Shown: piece after piece, positions 1 to 8,387 of the stretch | Layout: each line of letters starts with the position of its first letter | How positions within the stretch are numbered: the first letter of the stretch is position 1 | Source: an uncultured Ruminococcus sp. | GTDB lineage: Bacteria > Bacillota > Clostridia > Oscillospirales > Ruminococcaceae | Direction of reading: 5' to 3' | NCBI GenBank assembly: GCA_947627445.1 | Contig: CANQWA010000016.1 | Span: 1-57,802, forward strand | DNA length: 57,802 nt | Position numbers and translations under genes: made by a program | Notes under the pieces: model-generated | The model's input: the letters and a program-made list of their open reading frames with translations, nothing else | What the model was told of the DNA's origin: nothing | Databases searched by the model: none

Positions 1-93
1 CACCCGAAGTGTATTGGTCTTGAATTTTGGGTCTAAGATCTCCGTAAAGCCAACGCCCTGTGAGATCTGCACCCGGGGATTTGCGGTTATCAT
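1..93 (-). CDS. M16 (insulinase-type) peptidase, YfmF-like, N-terminal fragment cut by the window edge
   Basis: Thirty-one codons are visible, read leftwards from an ATG at 93 that is preceded by a GGAAG ribosome site. The peptide contains FKTNTLRV, the wording found near the start of YfmF-like pitrilysin/insulinase family proteins in Firmicutes, where a beta strand follows a short amino-terminal tail. The rest of the gene, including any HxxEH zinc motif, lies beyond position 1. YfmF-like members often lack the zinc motif and pair with an active partner, so the activity cannot be judged here. It is transcribed away from the aro cluster. The family call rests on one short motif. Confidence 0.5.
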   Translation of the reverse strand, partial: MITANPRVQISQGVGFTEILDPKFKTNTLRV

Positions 94-110
94 ACTATCT
101 TCCTTTCTGT

Positions 111-283
111 CAGATTCGTAGAAAGTTCTGCCAGAAACTGGAAAAACTTTCCGTATCTGGCAGTTACACACAGTTATTATACCATACTTTTTTGTAAATT
201 ACTATCCCTTTTCGCAAAATTCTTCGATTTTTTTTTCGATGGGAAGAAAAACGAAAAAATATTCCAGCGTTTACAATTTGTTG
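111..283. other. Intergenic region between divergent genes, AT-rich
   Basis: No coding frame with a ribosome site is visible. The stretch is rich in A and T tracts and should hold the promoter of the leftward M16 peptidase gene, although I could not pick a convincing -35/-10 pair for it. Confidence 0.5.
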
Positions 284-312
284 TTGATATTATCACTGAA
301 ATTTAGTATAAT
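284..312 (+). promoter_or_regulatory. Sigma-A promoter of the aro operon
   Basis: TTGATA (284-289) and TATAAT (307-312) are separated by exactly 17 bases. Transcription would begin near 319, giving a leader of about 230 bases that carries both dispersed repeat types (356-388 and 391-515) before aroB. Confidence 0.8.
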
Positions 313-355
313 AAAAGAATAGCATCCTATTCTATCAAACATACTAAATCTTAAA

Positions 356-388
356 GCAAACCCGCACAAAGATAGTGCGGTGTTGCCG
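356..388 (+). repeat. Short form of the GGCAAACCC repeat family
   Basis: The two ends of the 120-bp repeat family are fused here with almost nothing between them: GCAAACCCGCACAAAGA is followed directly by an inverted TGCGG...TTGCC end. The RNA would fold into a small hairpin. It sits in the aro leader, immediately before a copy of the AGAACYTG repeat. Confidence 0.6.
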
Positions 389-390
389 TA

Positions 391-515
391 AGAACCTGTC
401 CACATGGAAGCTGTGTGCGGATTTTCCAGCACAATTTTGGTGGGGACAAGGATTTTTGACGTAGTCTCCGACAAAATTTGCCGAAAAGACGTGCGCAGAT
501 TTCTATATGAGAAGA
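391..515 (+). repeat. AGAACYTG-family dispersed repeat in the aroB leader
   Basis: The stretch begins AGAACCTGTCCACATG and ends near ATATGAGAAGACTTT. It aligns along most of its length with the reverse complement of 4639-4801. Shared blocks include GGATTTTC, ATTTTG, GACGTA and CAAAATTTGCCGAAAAGAC. It lies wholly in the untranslated leader of aroB. Confidence 0.65.
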
Positions 516-547
516 CTTTAACATATACAACGGTGAAAGGAGCCAGA

Positions 548-1597
548 ATGAAAACAATAACAGTACATGCCAGTCAGACCTATCCCATATGGATCGCACA
601 GGGACTGCTGGCGCAATGCGGCGAGTTGCTGCGGGAACGTACCAAGGCACAGACTGCCGCTGTGATAACCGATGACAATGTGGACAAACTCTATGGTAAA
701 ACGGTGGTTTCCTCTCTGAAGCAAAACGGATTTCGTGTGGTAAAAATGGTTTTCCCCCACGGCGAATCCTCCAAATGCAGCAAAACGCTGAATGATATAT
801 ACAATTTCTTATGTGAAAATTCCATCACCCGTACCGACTGCCTGGTAGCACTGGGCGGCGGTGTTGTGGGAGATATTACCGGATTTGCTGCGGCGACATT
901 TCTCCGGGGGCTGGACTATCTGCAGATTCCTACCAGCCTGTTAGCACAGGTGGATTCTTCTGTGGGCGGAAAGACTGCCATTGACCTGCCGGGCGGAAAA
1001 AATCTGGTAGGCGCATTCAAACAGCCGGTTGCCGTGCTGTGCGATCCGGCTGTGCTGCAAACTCTACCGGATCAATTTCTGGCAGACGGCATGGGCGAGG
1101 TGATCAAATACGGCATGATCCGTGATGCTGCCCTTTTCAGCCTGCTGGAACAAAATGATCTGAAAACCGTGACAGAACATATGGAAGAAATCATTGCCGC
1201 CTGTATCGACATTAAGCGGCAGGTGGTGGAAAATGACGAATTTGACACCGGAGAGCGCATGATCCTGAATTTCGGGCATACCTTGGGACATGCCGTAGAG
1301 AGCTATTACCACTACGAAACTTATACCCACGGCAGCGCCGTGGCAGCTGGTATGTGCATGATGACAAAAAAGACTTGTTCTCCGGAATTGTACCAGCGGC
1401 TCTGCCGGTGTGTAAAAGCCTATGGTCTGCCCGCCTCTGTGCCTGCACCCATGACGGAATTGGCGCAACTATGCGGCAATGACAAAAAGCGTGCCAGTGC
1501 AGCACTGCGCTTCATTGTCTGTGAAACCGTGGGCAATGCGCAGATCCGTTCTATGCCCTTTTCGGAATTTGCTGCATGGATAGGAGGAACGTTATGA
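548..1597 (+). CDS. aroB: 3-dehydroquinate synthase
   Basis: Second step of the shikimate pathway: converts DAHP to 3-dehydroquinate using NAD and a divalent metal, in the cytosol. The 349-residue length fits the family. The nucleotide-binding segment LGGGVVGDITGFAAATFLRG lies at about residues 97-116, DSSVGGKTAID at about 136-146, and the metal-binding NFGHTLGHAVE is present. I place the start at 548 because AAAGGAG precedes that ATG at good distance; the open frame runs back to 404, but that stretch is repeat sequence. Its TGA overlaps the ATG of aroA, so the two are probably translationally coupled. It is the first gene of the aro operon. Confidence 0.96.
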   Translation: MKTITVHASQTYPIWIAQGLLAQCGELLRERTKAQTAAVITDDNVDKLYGKTVVSSLKQNGFRVVKMVFPHGESSKCSKTLNDIYNFLCENSITRTDCLVALGGGVVGDITGFAAATFLRGLDYLQIPTSLLAQVDSSVGGKTAIDLPGGKNLVGAFKQPVAVLCDPAVLQTLPDQFLADGMGEVIKYGMIRDAALFSLLEQNDLKTVTEHMEEIIAACIDIKRQVVENDEFDTGERMILNFGHTLGHAVESYYHYETYTHGSAVAAGMCMMTKKTCSPELYQRLCRCVKAYGLPASVPAPMTELAQLCGNDKKRASAALRFIVCETVGNAQIRSMPFSEFAAWIGGTL

Positions 1598-2841
1598 ATA
1601 TCACGGTTTCCCCATCGAAGCTGCATGGTACAGTTCGTGTCCCCTCCTCCAAAAGCGTGGCACACCGGATGTTGATTTGTGCCGCACTGGCAGAAAGCAC
1701 TTCGGTGATCTCCGGCGTGGACATTTCAAGAGATATTCTCGCAACCATGGAGGTGCTCACCGCCTTTGGCGCAAGGTTTGACCGGGATGGCAGCACCATT
1801 ACCGTAACCGGCTGCAACGGTCAGCCTGTACCGGAAAAAGCGGTGGCGGACTGTTGCGAAAGTGGCTCTACTCTGCGGTTTCTGATCCCCGTTGCGGCGG
1901 CTCTGGGAATTGCCACGGAATTCCGGGGAGAGGGCAGACTGCCGCAGCGTCCCATTACCGCATATCTCCGGGAATTGCAGCCCAAGGGTATTGCCTTTGA
2001 TTATGACAATACCATGCCTTTTTCCATCACAGGTAAACTCAGAGCCGGAATTTTTTCCCTGGAGGGAAATGTTTCTTCTCAGTATGTGACAGGCTTGCTG
2101 TTTGCCCTTTCTCTGCTGAAAGAGGATTCTGAAATCCGGATGCTATCCCGCCTAGAATCCAAGCCCTATGTATCACTGACCATAGAATGTCTGCGGCAGT
2201 TCGGTGTGAAGATCACAGAAACGGCAGAGGGATATTACATTCCCGGCGGTCAGAAGATGCGATCCTGCGATCTCACTGTGGAGGGAGATTATTCCCAGGC
2301 GGCATTTTTCTATGTGGCTAATGCACTGGGCAATGATATCACCCTGACCAATCTCAACCCCGACAGTGTACAGGGCGATAAGCGAATTGTGGAGATCACA
2401 GAGCAGTTTCGCCGTCAGAAAGAAGCCGGCAAACCGGTCTGCTTTGAAGCAGATGCCCTGGACATTCCCGATCTTGTGCCAATCCTGGCAGTGCTGGGAA
2501 CCTTCGGCACAGCGCCTTCCAAAATCTATAATGCCCACCGGCTGGTGATCAAGGAATCCAACCGATTGGAAGCCACGGCAGACATGCTAAACCGACTGGG
2601 CGGCAATGTGACTGCAACACCGGACGGATTGGAAATATTGCCGGTGAAAAGCCTTCATGGAGGCACGATAGACAGCTGCAACGATCATCGGATTGCCATG
2701 TGCGCCGCCATTGCAGCCACACGCTGTACAGGAGATGTCACGATTCTCAACGGAGAATGTGTGAAAAAGTCATATCCTCGTTTCTATGAGGACTATCATC
2801 AATTAGGAGGAATTACTGATGTCATCGTTCTGGAATCGTAA
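1594..2841 (+). CDS. aroA: 3-phosphoshikimate 1-carboxyvinyltransferase (EPSP synthase)
   Basis: Condenses shikimate-3-phosphate with PEP to give EPSP. The protein has 415 residues, the usual size. SKSVAHR (about 18-24) binds phosphate, SGSTLRF (about 90-96) carries the conserved SGT/S-L-R core, SSQYVTGLL is present, and DHRIAMC (about 364-370) is the carboxy-terminal signature. The ATG at 1594 overlaps the aroB stop and is preceded by TAGGAGG. The 3' end overlaps aroC by 23 bases. No shikimate kinase or aroE lies nearby, so the pathway is completed elsewhere. SVAHR rather than xAxNR-type text around the PEP site suggests a Gram-positive class II-like enzyme, but I would not rest much on that. 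Confidence 0.96.
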   Translation: MNITVSPSKLHGTVRVPSSKSVAHRMLICAALAESTSVISGVDISRDILATMEVLTAFGARFDRDGSTITVTGCNGQPVPEKAVADCCESGSTLRFLIPVAAALGIATEFRGEGRLPQRPITAYLRELQPKGIAFDYDNTMPFSITGKLRAGIFSLEGNVSSQYVTGLLFALSLLKEDSEIRMLSRLESKPYVSLTIECLRQFGVKITETAEGYYIPGGQKMRSCDLTVEGDYSQAAFFYVANALGNDITLTNLNPDSVQGDKRIVEITEQFRRQKEAGKPVCFEADALDIPDLVPILAVLGTFGTAPSKIYNAHRLVIKESNRLEATADMLNRLGGNVTATPDGLEILPVKSLHGGTIDSCNDHRIAMCAAIAATRCTGDVTILNGECVKKSYPRFYEDYHQLGGITDVIVLES

Positions 2842-3910
2842 TATATCTGTTTCTATTTTCGGAGAGTCTCACGGTCCTGCCATTGGTGTGGTTATTGATA
2901 ATCTGCCGCCGGGAGAATACATTGATATGGACAAAGTCCGTCAGTTTATGACACGGCGTGCACCAAAAAAGGACGGTACAACTACTCCCCGGGGAGAAAA
3001 GGACATTCCCGAAGTGATGTCCGGTTTGCTGAACAACCGCACCACTGGCGTGCCGCTGTGTGCCATCATCCAGAATACGGACACACGTTCCAAGGATTAC
3101 AGCAATCTGGCAAAACTGCCTCGTCCGGGTCATGCGGATTATACTGGTGCCATGCGCTATCGCGGCTTCAATGATGTACGGGGCGGCGGTCATTTCTCTG
3201 GCAGACTCACAGCACCTTTGTGCTTTGCCGGTGCTGTCTGCGGTCAAATCTTAGAGCGCAGGGGCATCTATACCGGCGCTCATATTCTCAGTGTACATGG
3301 CATCAAGGACAATGCTTTTAGCCATACCAAGGTATCCAAGGAGGATATCCTTGCAGTTCGCAATAAAGAATTTCCGGTAATCAACGACGCACAAGGCGAA
3401 AAGATCCGTGAGGACATCCGAAACGCCCGCACCGGTGGAGAATCCCTGGGCGGCATCATCGAATGCGCTGCCATCCATGTCCCGGCAGGCGTAGGCTCAC
3501 CTATTTTTGATGGATTGGAAAATTCCATTGCACAACTGGTCTTCGGCATTCCGGCAGTAAAGGGCTTGGAGTTCGGCGCAGGCTTTCAAGTGGCAGAAAT
3601 GGTGGGAAGCCAGAACAACGACCCCTTCTATATGGATGAAAACGGTCAAGTGTTGACAAAAACCAACAATCATGGCGGCATCCTGGGCGGCATATCCTCT
3701 GGTATGCCTATTACGATGAATGTGGCGATCAAGCCCACCGCTTCTATTGCAAAGCCTCAGGAAACGGTAGATTTTCGAGCCAAAACAGACGAGATCCTGC
3801 AAGTCCACGGCAGACACGATCCCTGTATCGTACCCCGTGCTGTACCCTGTGTGGAAGCAGCCGTGAATATTGCTCTGTTGTCCCATATGATGGATTATCC
3901 CCATTTTTGA
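2819..3910 (+). CDS. aroC: Chorismate synthase
   Basis: Last step of the common aromatic pathway: anti-elimination of phosphate from EPSP to give chorismate, needing reduced FMN. It has 363 residues. ESHGPAIG at about residues 16-23 and RYRGFNDVRGGGHFSGR at about 109-125 are the family signatures. The start ATG lies inside aroA, with GGAGG eight bases upstream, so translation is coupled. The stop overlaps a possible TTG start of the next gene. The aroB-aroA-aroC order with overlapping ends indicates one transcript from the promoter at 284-312. Confidence 0.97.
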   Translation: MSSFWNRNISVSIFGESHGPAIGVVIDNLPPGEYIDMDKVRQFMTRRAPKKDGTTTPRGEKDIPEVMSGLLNNRTTGVPLCAIIQNTDTRSKDYSNLAKLPRPGHADYTGAMRYRGFNDVRGGGHFSGRLTAPLCFAGAVCGQILERRGIYTGAHILSVHGIKDNAFSHTKVSKEDILAVRNKEFPVINDAQGEKIREDIRNARTGGESLGGIIECAAIHVPAGVGSPIFDGLENSIAQLVFGIPAVKGLEFGAGFQVAEMVGSQNNDPFYMDENGQVLTKTNNHGGILGGISSGMPITMNVAIKPTASIAKPQETVDFRAKTDEILQVHGRHDPCIVPRAVPCVEAAVNIALLSHMMDYPHF

Positions 3911-3951
3911 TTGACGAGAGTGAGGTAAGCACTTTGCAGGAAGAAAATCTC

Positions 3952-4530
3952 ATGAAAATGGCACAATTGGCAACACCGCCCATTATGGATCCGCATACGG
4001 CAAATATTCTGATCTGCTATCTGCTTTACCGCATCGGCAGACCGGTGCAGGCATCTCACCTGTATGATATTGCCGTGGGGAATGATATTATCAACTATTT
4101 TGCCTATCAGGAATCTATAGATTATCTTTGCAGCCACGGCTCGGTCGCCCTGAATGCCGGGAAAAACGACAAAGAGAAAAGCTATTCCTTGACAGATATT
4201 GGCATTCGCACGGCAAAGGAACTACGCAATTATGTGGGAAAAGCCTATCGAGACAAGCTGGTTTCGGCAGCACTGCGGTATTTTGCCCGAATCAAACGGG
4301 AAAATGAAGTGAAGATTGACTATATTCCGCTGAAAAAGGGATTCTATGTGCATGTACGCTGTCTGGATGTCCAAGACGATCTGCTGGATCTGAAACTGTT
4401 TGCACCGGACGATACGCAGGCAAAGTTTCTGGGAGAACAGATCATGCTGAATCCTGCCGGATTTTATGGGAAAATTCTGGATGCGGCGTTTTCTAATCAG
4501 GAAGAAACTTTCGATTTGAGTGATAATTAG
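3952..4530 (+). CDS. DUF4364 family protein, probable winged-helix protein
   Basis: About 192 residues. The start of the conserved part, with ILICYLLYRI followed by HLYDIAVGNDIINYF, matches the pattern of DUF4364, a Clostridia family predicted to be a winged-helix DNA-binding protein. The ATG at 3952 has AGGAAG at good distance. An in-frame TTG at 3907 overlaps the aroC stop and would add 15 residues; I prefer 3952. The role is unknown. Its position as the fourth cistron of the aro cluster is suggestive of co-expression only. Hairpins and a repeat follow the stop. Confidence 0.75.
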   Translation: MKMAQLATPPIMDPHTANILICYLLYRIGRPVQASHLYDIAVGNDIINYFAYQESIDYLCSHGSVALNAGKNDKEKSYSLTDIGIRTAKELRNYVGKAYRDKLVSAALRYFARIKRENEVKIDYIPLKKGFYVHVRCLDVQDDLLDLKLFAPDDTQAKFLGEQIMLNPAGFYGKILDAAFSNQEETFDLSDN

Positions 4531-4595
4531 GGCGTGTTGACACTGCCGCTCAGGCGCCCGTCTGACAAGCAGATTTATCGTCTTTCTGTAGAAGA

Positions 4596-4635
4596 AGCCT
4601 TGTACTCCATCAAGAAAACGATGGAATACAAGGCT
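4596..4635 (+). terminator. Strong hairpin after the aro operon
   Basis: AGCCTTGTACTCCATC (4596-4611) pairs over 16 positions, one of them G-U, with 4620-4635 around an 8-base loop. There is no T run directly after it; the T run comes only at the end of the following repeat (4802-4810). It may act with that repeat as a transcript end for both converging genes. Confidence 0.5.
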
Positions 4636-4638
4636 CTT

Positions 4639-4801
4639 AGAACTTGTTCTCATCAGATATTGCACCTGTCTTTTCGGCAAATTTTGCCGATTGCTGCGTG
4701 GAAAAAGCGCACCATACGTCAGGTTGCTTTCGCTTTTTCGCCTTGCCCTCGTCAAAATGTTGCTCGAAAATCCATGGTCAAATCCGATGAGAACAAGTTC
4801 T
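4639..4801. repeat. AGAACYTG-family repeat, full copy with perfect 16-bp terminal inverted repeats
   Basis: AGAACTTGTTCTCATC at 4639-4654 is repeated perfectly inverted at 4786-4801, giving a 163-bp element followed by TATTTTTTT. The inside has no reading frame with a ribosome site. It contains TTTTCGGCAAATTTTG, which recurs in other copies. It fills the gap between the converging DUF4364 and exchanger genes. Confidence 0.75.
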
Positions 4802-4825
4802 TATTTTTTTATAAATGACTATTCC

Positions 4826-5779
4826 TCAGCGAATACAAATGTAGACAAAATAAGCCGTGTAAACGATCAGCATAACAATGCCTTCCTTCCGGCAAAGTTT
4901 TCCTTTTGTCCACGCCATGCAGAATACCAGAATACTCATGGCGATCAGAATCATAATATCCATAATATTTTCTGTCAGGAATGCCATGGGACTGATGGCA
5001 GAAGCAATGCCCAACACAAACAGAATGTTAAACACATTCGAGCCGATCACATTGCCTAACGCCATATCCAGCTCATTCCGCCGTGCTGCAACAACAGAAG
5101 TCACCATTTCCGGCAGGCTTGTCCCAAGGGCAACAATCGTCAGACCGATCCATGTCTGACTCATACCAAAGGCAGTGGCAAGGACGACAGCATTGTCCAC
5201 CACAAAATCTCCCCCAAATTTGATGGCAGCCGCCCCTCCGATGATAAAAAGCAACCATTTCCATGCAGGAAGCGGTTTGATCTCCTCTTCTGTGTCGGTT
5301 CCGGTTTGATCCCGGAATTTTCTGGCAGAGAGGATGAGCCATAGAAGATATCCCACAAAAAGGATTAGAAAAATAAAACCGTCCAGACGTCCCAGAGTCA
5401 TCCCGATGGCACCAAGCCCCAGCATGAGAACTGCACAGAAAATGGAAAAGGGATATTCCTTTTTCAAAGTTTCCTTTTCCATCGTCAGAGGCGTAAATAA
5501 AGCACATATGCCGCATACCACCATGAGATTGAAAATATTGGAACCAGTCACATTGCTGACAGCAAGAGAATTGCTGCCGGAAAGTGACGCCGTCACACTG
5601 ACAGCACATTCCGGCAGACTGGTCCCCATGGCAACAATGGTCAGACCAATGATAATTGATGGAATCTTCAGTTGTTTTGCCGCAGCAGAACTGCCTTCCA
5701 CAAAAAAGTCAGCACCCTTGATCAATAATACAAATCCTGCCAGCAGCAGTAATACAGAAAGCAGCATCTTCATTTTCAT
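4826..5779 (-). CDS. CaCA-family Na+/Ca2+ (cation/proton) exchanger, YrbG type
   Basis: An inner-membrane antiporter that expels calcium against sodium or protons. The 317-residue protein is two inverted halves of about five membrane helices each. The paired alpha-repeat signatures are plain: GTSLPE at residues 52-57 and again at 219-224, each followed by a GSNIFN or GSNVFN motif. The loop between the halves is short and acidic (TDTEEE, about 161-166). The start at 5779 has a weak AGGAA site; in-frame ATGs two and four codons later are alternatives. Its own promoter is at 5988-6016, and the mRNA leader holds a 172-bp repeat. Confidence 0.9.
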   Translation of the reverse strand: MKMKMLLSVLLLLAGFVLLIKGADFFVEGSSAAAKQLKIPSIIIGLTIVAMGTSLPECAVSVTASLSGSNSLAVSNVTGSNIFNLMVVCGICALFTPLTMEKETLKKEYPFSIFCAVLMLGLGAIGMTLGRLDGFIFLILFVGYLLWLILSARKFRDQTGTDTEEEIKPLPAWKWLLFIIGGAAAIKFGGDFVVDNAVVLATAFGMSQTWIGLTIVALGTSLPEMVTSVVAARRNELDMALGNVIGSNVFNILFVLGIASAISPMAFLTENIMDIMILIAMSILVFCMAWTKGKLCRKEGIVMLIVYTAYFVYICIR

Positions 5780-5810
5780 TCACGTTCCTATTCCAATATG
5801 TTTTTGCTAA

Positions 5811-5982
5811 GGCAACCCCGCACAAAGAGCGCCTAACGGCTTTGCACGTCATCTGCTTGCGTATTTTCCGTCATATTTCACCAAAATGCTCGTGAATACA
5901 CCAAGTATTCACTGCGCTTTTGGTTTCATCTGACAAAAAATCTGACGGCGCATCTGACGCACAATCTTTGTGCGGGTTTGCC
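5811..5982 (-). repeat. GGCAAACCC repeat, long form with an internal insertion
   Basis: Read on the minus strand it runs from GGCAAACCCGCACAAAG to CTTTGTGCGGGGTTGCC and matches the copies at 11302 and 25633. In addition it has about 55 extra bases in the middle, themselves palindromic (GTGAATAC..GTATTCAC). It lies between the exchanger promoter and its start codon, hence in the mRNA leader. Confidence 0.75.
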
Positions 5983-5987
5983 CTAAT

Positions 5988-6016
5988 ATTATACCATATC
6001 CGGCAAAAAAAATCAA
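5988..6016 (-). promoter_or_regulatory. Sigma-A promoter of the exchanger gene
   Basis: On the minus strand TTGATT (6011-6016) is 17 bases from TATAAT (5988-5993). The remainder of the gap, 6017-6125, shows no gene. Confidence 0.7.
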
Positions 6017-6125
6017 ATTTTCCAAACAGAATTTTTGAAGGATGAACGCCCTGAGATACTTCATTATTTTCTGTGAATCCAGGGATACAACTTTTTTCCC
6101 CAAAGAAATTCTTTCAAAAATAAAC

Positions 6126-6154
6126 TTGACAAAATTTTCAGATTATGGTATAAT
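6126..6154 (+). promoter_or_regulatory. Consensus sigma-A promoter of the tRNA cluster
   Basis: TTGACA (6126-6131) and TATAAT (6149-6154) are both perfect and 17 bases apart, 28 bases before the first tRNA. Confidence 0.9.
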
Positions 6155-6181
6155 GATTAGGTCAGTTGACATCAATCCCAT

Positions 6182-6255
<74 letters not shown>

Positions 6256-6261
6256 ACATAT

Positions 6262-6338
6262 GCGCCTTTAACTCAGCTGGATAGAGTAACTGCCTTCTAA
6301 GCAGTAAGCCACTGGTTCGAATCCAGTAAGGCGCGCCA
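6262..6338 (+). tRNA. tRNA-Arg (UCU)
   Basis: Acceptor GCGCCTT pairs with AAGGCGC, the D arm is ACTC/GAGT, the anticodon stem ACTGC/GCAGT holds loop CTTCTAA (anticodon UCU), the T arm is ACTGG/CCAGT, and CCA is encoded. Confidence 0.95.
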
Positions 6339-6367
6339 ATGCTCTTCCGCTGAGAAGGGCAATTTAT

Positions 6368-6445
6368 GGTGGGTGTAGCTTAGCTGGTTAAAGCGTCGGA
6401 TTGTGGTCCCGAAGATCGTGGGTTCGAATCCCATCTCCCACCCCA
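6368..6445 (+). tRNA. tRNA-His (GUG) with encoded G-1 and two non-canonical pairs
   Basis: The extra 5' G (6368) faces discriminator C, the hallmark of tRNA-His, and the loop TTGTGGT gives anticodon GUG. CCA is encoded. Two positions do not pair: U6 against U67 in the acceptor stem, and A31 against C39 next to the anticodon loop. The rest of the fold is regular, so it is probably functional. Confidence 0.9.
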
Positions 6446-6449
6446 TCAA

Positions 6450-6489
6450 AAAAACACGCAAGCAGTTCATTCTGCTGCGTGTTTTTTCT
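6450..6489 (+). terminator. Intrinsic terminator of the tRNA cluster
   Basis: The arms AACACGCAAGCAG and CTGCTGCGTGTT pair with one bulge around TTCATT, and are followed by TTTTTT. Confidence 0.9.
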
Positions 6490-6546
6490 TGCATATCAAA
6501 GTGTCGCTTCGCAATACTGTTGGTCAAATCTTCTGACCACGTTGTT

Positions 6547-7179
6547 CTATCGAAAATATTTTTCGGCAATTCCAACATATATAAATGTCATCCAGAATAA
6601 ACCAATTGAACAGAAAATCAGCCAATACTTTTCATGGAAACTGCCTGTTGACATAGAGAATAGGTAGTAATTTTTCAAATCCTCTTTCAGCGCAAAATTG
6701 ACAATGTAATATATCATAGATGACATATAGCCAATAACGGCATTACCGCTTATTCCTGCCAAACAAAATCCCAATGCACCAAGGAACAATGCACTGCTAA
6801 ATCCGCCGACAAAATGCCGAAATGTCACTGCACATTCGGAATAGGCCATGCAACCTGTGAATATGCCAAAGATGATCGCCAGACAAATGACAGAATAGAG
6901 TAACCTCAAAGCACATACCGCCAGATAAGCTATTTTCTTTGAACGCATGAAATCCCGAATATTTTTATTCTGTTCGGGCAGAAAAATCGGAGTAATCAGG
7001 ACAATTCCCGTGAGTGATACTAACATCTCCAACGGCTGTGCGGATTCATTGGCATTCAGTGAGGAAGTACCGAAAATGATAGGTGTCAGAAATGCGATGA
7101 TCAGGGAAAGAATAAAATGCGGCAGAAAATGATGCTTTAGATTAATGCCTATGATTTTGGACACGGACTTGAAATCCAT
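6547..7179 (-). CDS. ABC-2-like transporter permease, second membrane subunit
   Basis: A 210-residue hydrophobic protein with about six membrane spans and no enzymatic motif. It is the last gene of a five-gene minus-strand set (regulator, kinase, ATPase, two permeases). The ATG at 7179 follows AGAGGTG and lies inside the end of the preceding permease gene, a 38-base overlap that suggests coupled translation. Paired ABC-2 permeases under a dedicated two-component system are typical of antimicrobial-peptide or lantibiotic self-protection exporters. The substrate is not readable from the sequence. Confidence 0.75.
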   Translation of the reverse strand: MDFKSVSKIIGINLKHHFLPHFILSLIIAFLTPIIFGTSSLNANESAQPLEMLVSLTGIVLITPIFLPEQNKNIRDFMRSKKIAYLAVCALRLLYSVICLAIIFGIFTGCMAYSECAVTFRHFVGGFSSALFLGALGFCLAGISGNAVIGYMSSMIYYIVNFALKEDLKNYYLFSMSTGSFHEKYWLIFCSIGLFWMTFIYVGIAEKYFR

Positions 7180-8386
7180 TGAAAACACCTCTTCTCTTGG
7201 ATTCATAAAGAATCGCTGTCAGGACGATTGCCAAAACAGAAGTCACAGTAAAAAATATCCGGTTGAATATGATAATGTCCCATTCTTTTTGAAAGGCATC
7301 ACGCCCCAAAAGTGCATTATGACGCATCACAAAAGTGAAATTTTTTATACTGCCGGTAAGTTTGCCGGACGATGCAAAAACACTTGCAAACCACCATGCA
7401 CTTTGTACAAAAATGGCAATCAGACCCGATATCATTTCAGTGACAAGCATTCCCACGGCAGAAGATGCCATGATATTCGGAATCAGCCAATAAACCGCCG
7501 TTTTCAGTATTGCCAATGTGTCAATTGCATTGTCTGGATATATGCTTTTTACTTTTGCATATGCAAGCAGTGCAGTAATACATACCGGAATCATCATGGT
7601 AAATACCAGCGAAATGTATCTGGTAAAAATCAGTTTTGCAGATGAAATTTTTCTGGAATAAACAAGCTGTTCCATACTTGATTTTTTATCACGTTCCGCC
7701 AAAAAAACAGCTACAAATACGGGCAAAATCGACAGGACGATTCCCATATAATCACAAAACAGCCTTGCGTAAGCTCCCGTAATTTTATCCTCTTTGCAGA
7801 ATTGTTCATACTCCGCAAGTGCATCTTCATAGGTTTTCGGAATTCGTGAAAAATTGCCGACAATGTTTTCATCGCTGTATTTTGAACCGCCGCCGATTAT
7901 TTTATCTGCTTTTCGCATCAGTTCCCGAAAATCCTCGTAAGTAAGCGTTGACGGAATATTTATTTCGGGGATATTCCCGTCTATATAAACAAAACTCCCG
8001 TCCTCTTTCGTTATGTAACCGCTTGGCTCATAATCGTCAAAATTTTCCAGTGTTTCAGCGGAAATTCCCGATAATTCCGTGATAATTTCCGCAAGTTTTT
8101 TCTTGTCTTTTTCTTTTAATTTCACACATTTATAAAATCCATAAGGATATGCCGAAAATTCCCCGGAAAGATATTCATTGACAAGTCCCTCAATGGCAGA
8201 CGGCATCATAATTTCGGGGACTTCTTTTGCAATTGTGCCGTAATCCGCTTGTCCTGCTACAGGCTTTTCCATAGGATTTTTACAATCATTTGCAAATTGC
8301 GTAAAATAAACTCCAAACAGGGCGATGCAATAAATCCCAAAAACCAGCGAAAAAATTATTTTTTTACACTCTTTAAAAAACAGCAT
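7142..8386 (-). CDS. ABC transporter permease with large extracytoplasmic domain
   Basis: About 414 residues. A first membrane helix near residues 9-31 (IIFSLVFGIYCIALFGVYF) is followed by roughly 180 polar residues that should lie outside the cell, then five or six membrane spans. This is the ABC-2/ABC-3-like layout of transporters that act on envelope-targeting peptides. The start at 8386 has GGGAGGTG seven bases upstream; an earlier in-frame start at 8443 would lie inside the ATPase gene and lacks a site. One base separates the ATPase stop from this start. The exact substrate is unknown. Confidence 0.8.
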   Translation of the reverse strand: MLFFKECKKIIFSLVFGIYCIALFGVYFTQFANDCKNPMEKPVAGQADYGTIAKEVPEIMMPSAIEGLVNEYLSGEFSAYPYGFYKCVKLKEKDKKKLAEIITELSGISAETLENFDDYEPSGYITKEDGSFVYIDGNIPEINIPSTLTYEDFRELMRKADKIIGGGSKYSDENIVGNFSRIPKTYEDALAEYEQFCKEDKITGAYARLFCDYMGIVLSILPVFVAVFLAERDKKSSMEQLVYSRKISSAKLIFTRYISLVFTMMIPVCITALLAYAKVKSIYPDNAIDTLAILKTAVYWLIPNIMASSAVGMLVTEMISGLIAIFVQSAWWFASVFASSGKLTGSIKNFTFVMRHNALLGRDAFQKEWDIIIFNRIFFTVTSVLAIVLTAILYESKRRGVFNGFQVRVQNHRH

Positions 8387-8387
8387 C

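Noticed and set aside
404-547. Extension of aroB to an upstream start at 404
   Set aside because: The extra 48 codons translate repeat sequence, whereas the ATG at 548 has a proper ribosome site and gives a normal-length protein.
4534-5059. Short plus-strand frames between the DUF4364 gene and the exchanger
   Set aside because: They read through hairpins and the 163-bp repeat or opposite the exchanger gene, and have no ribosome sites.
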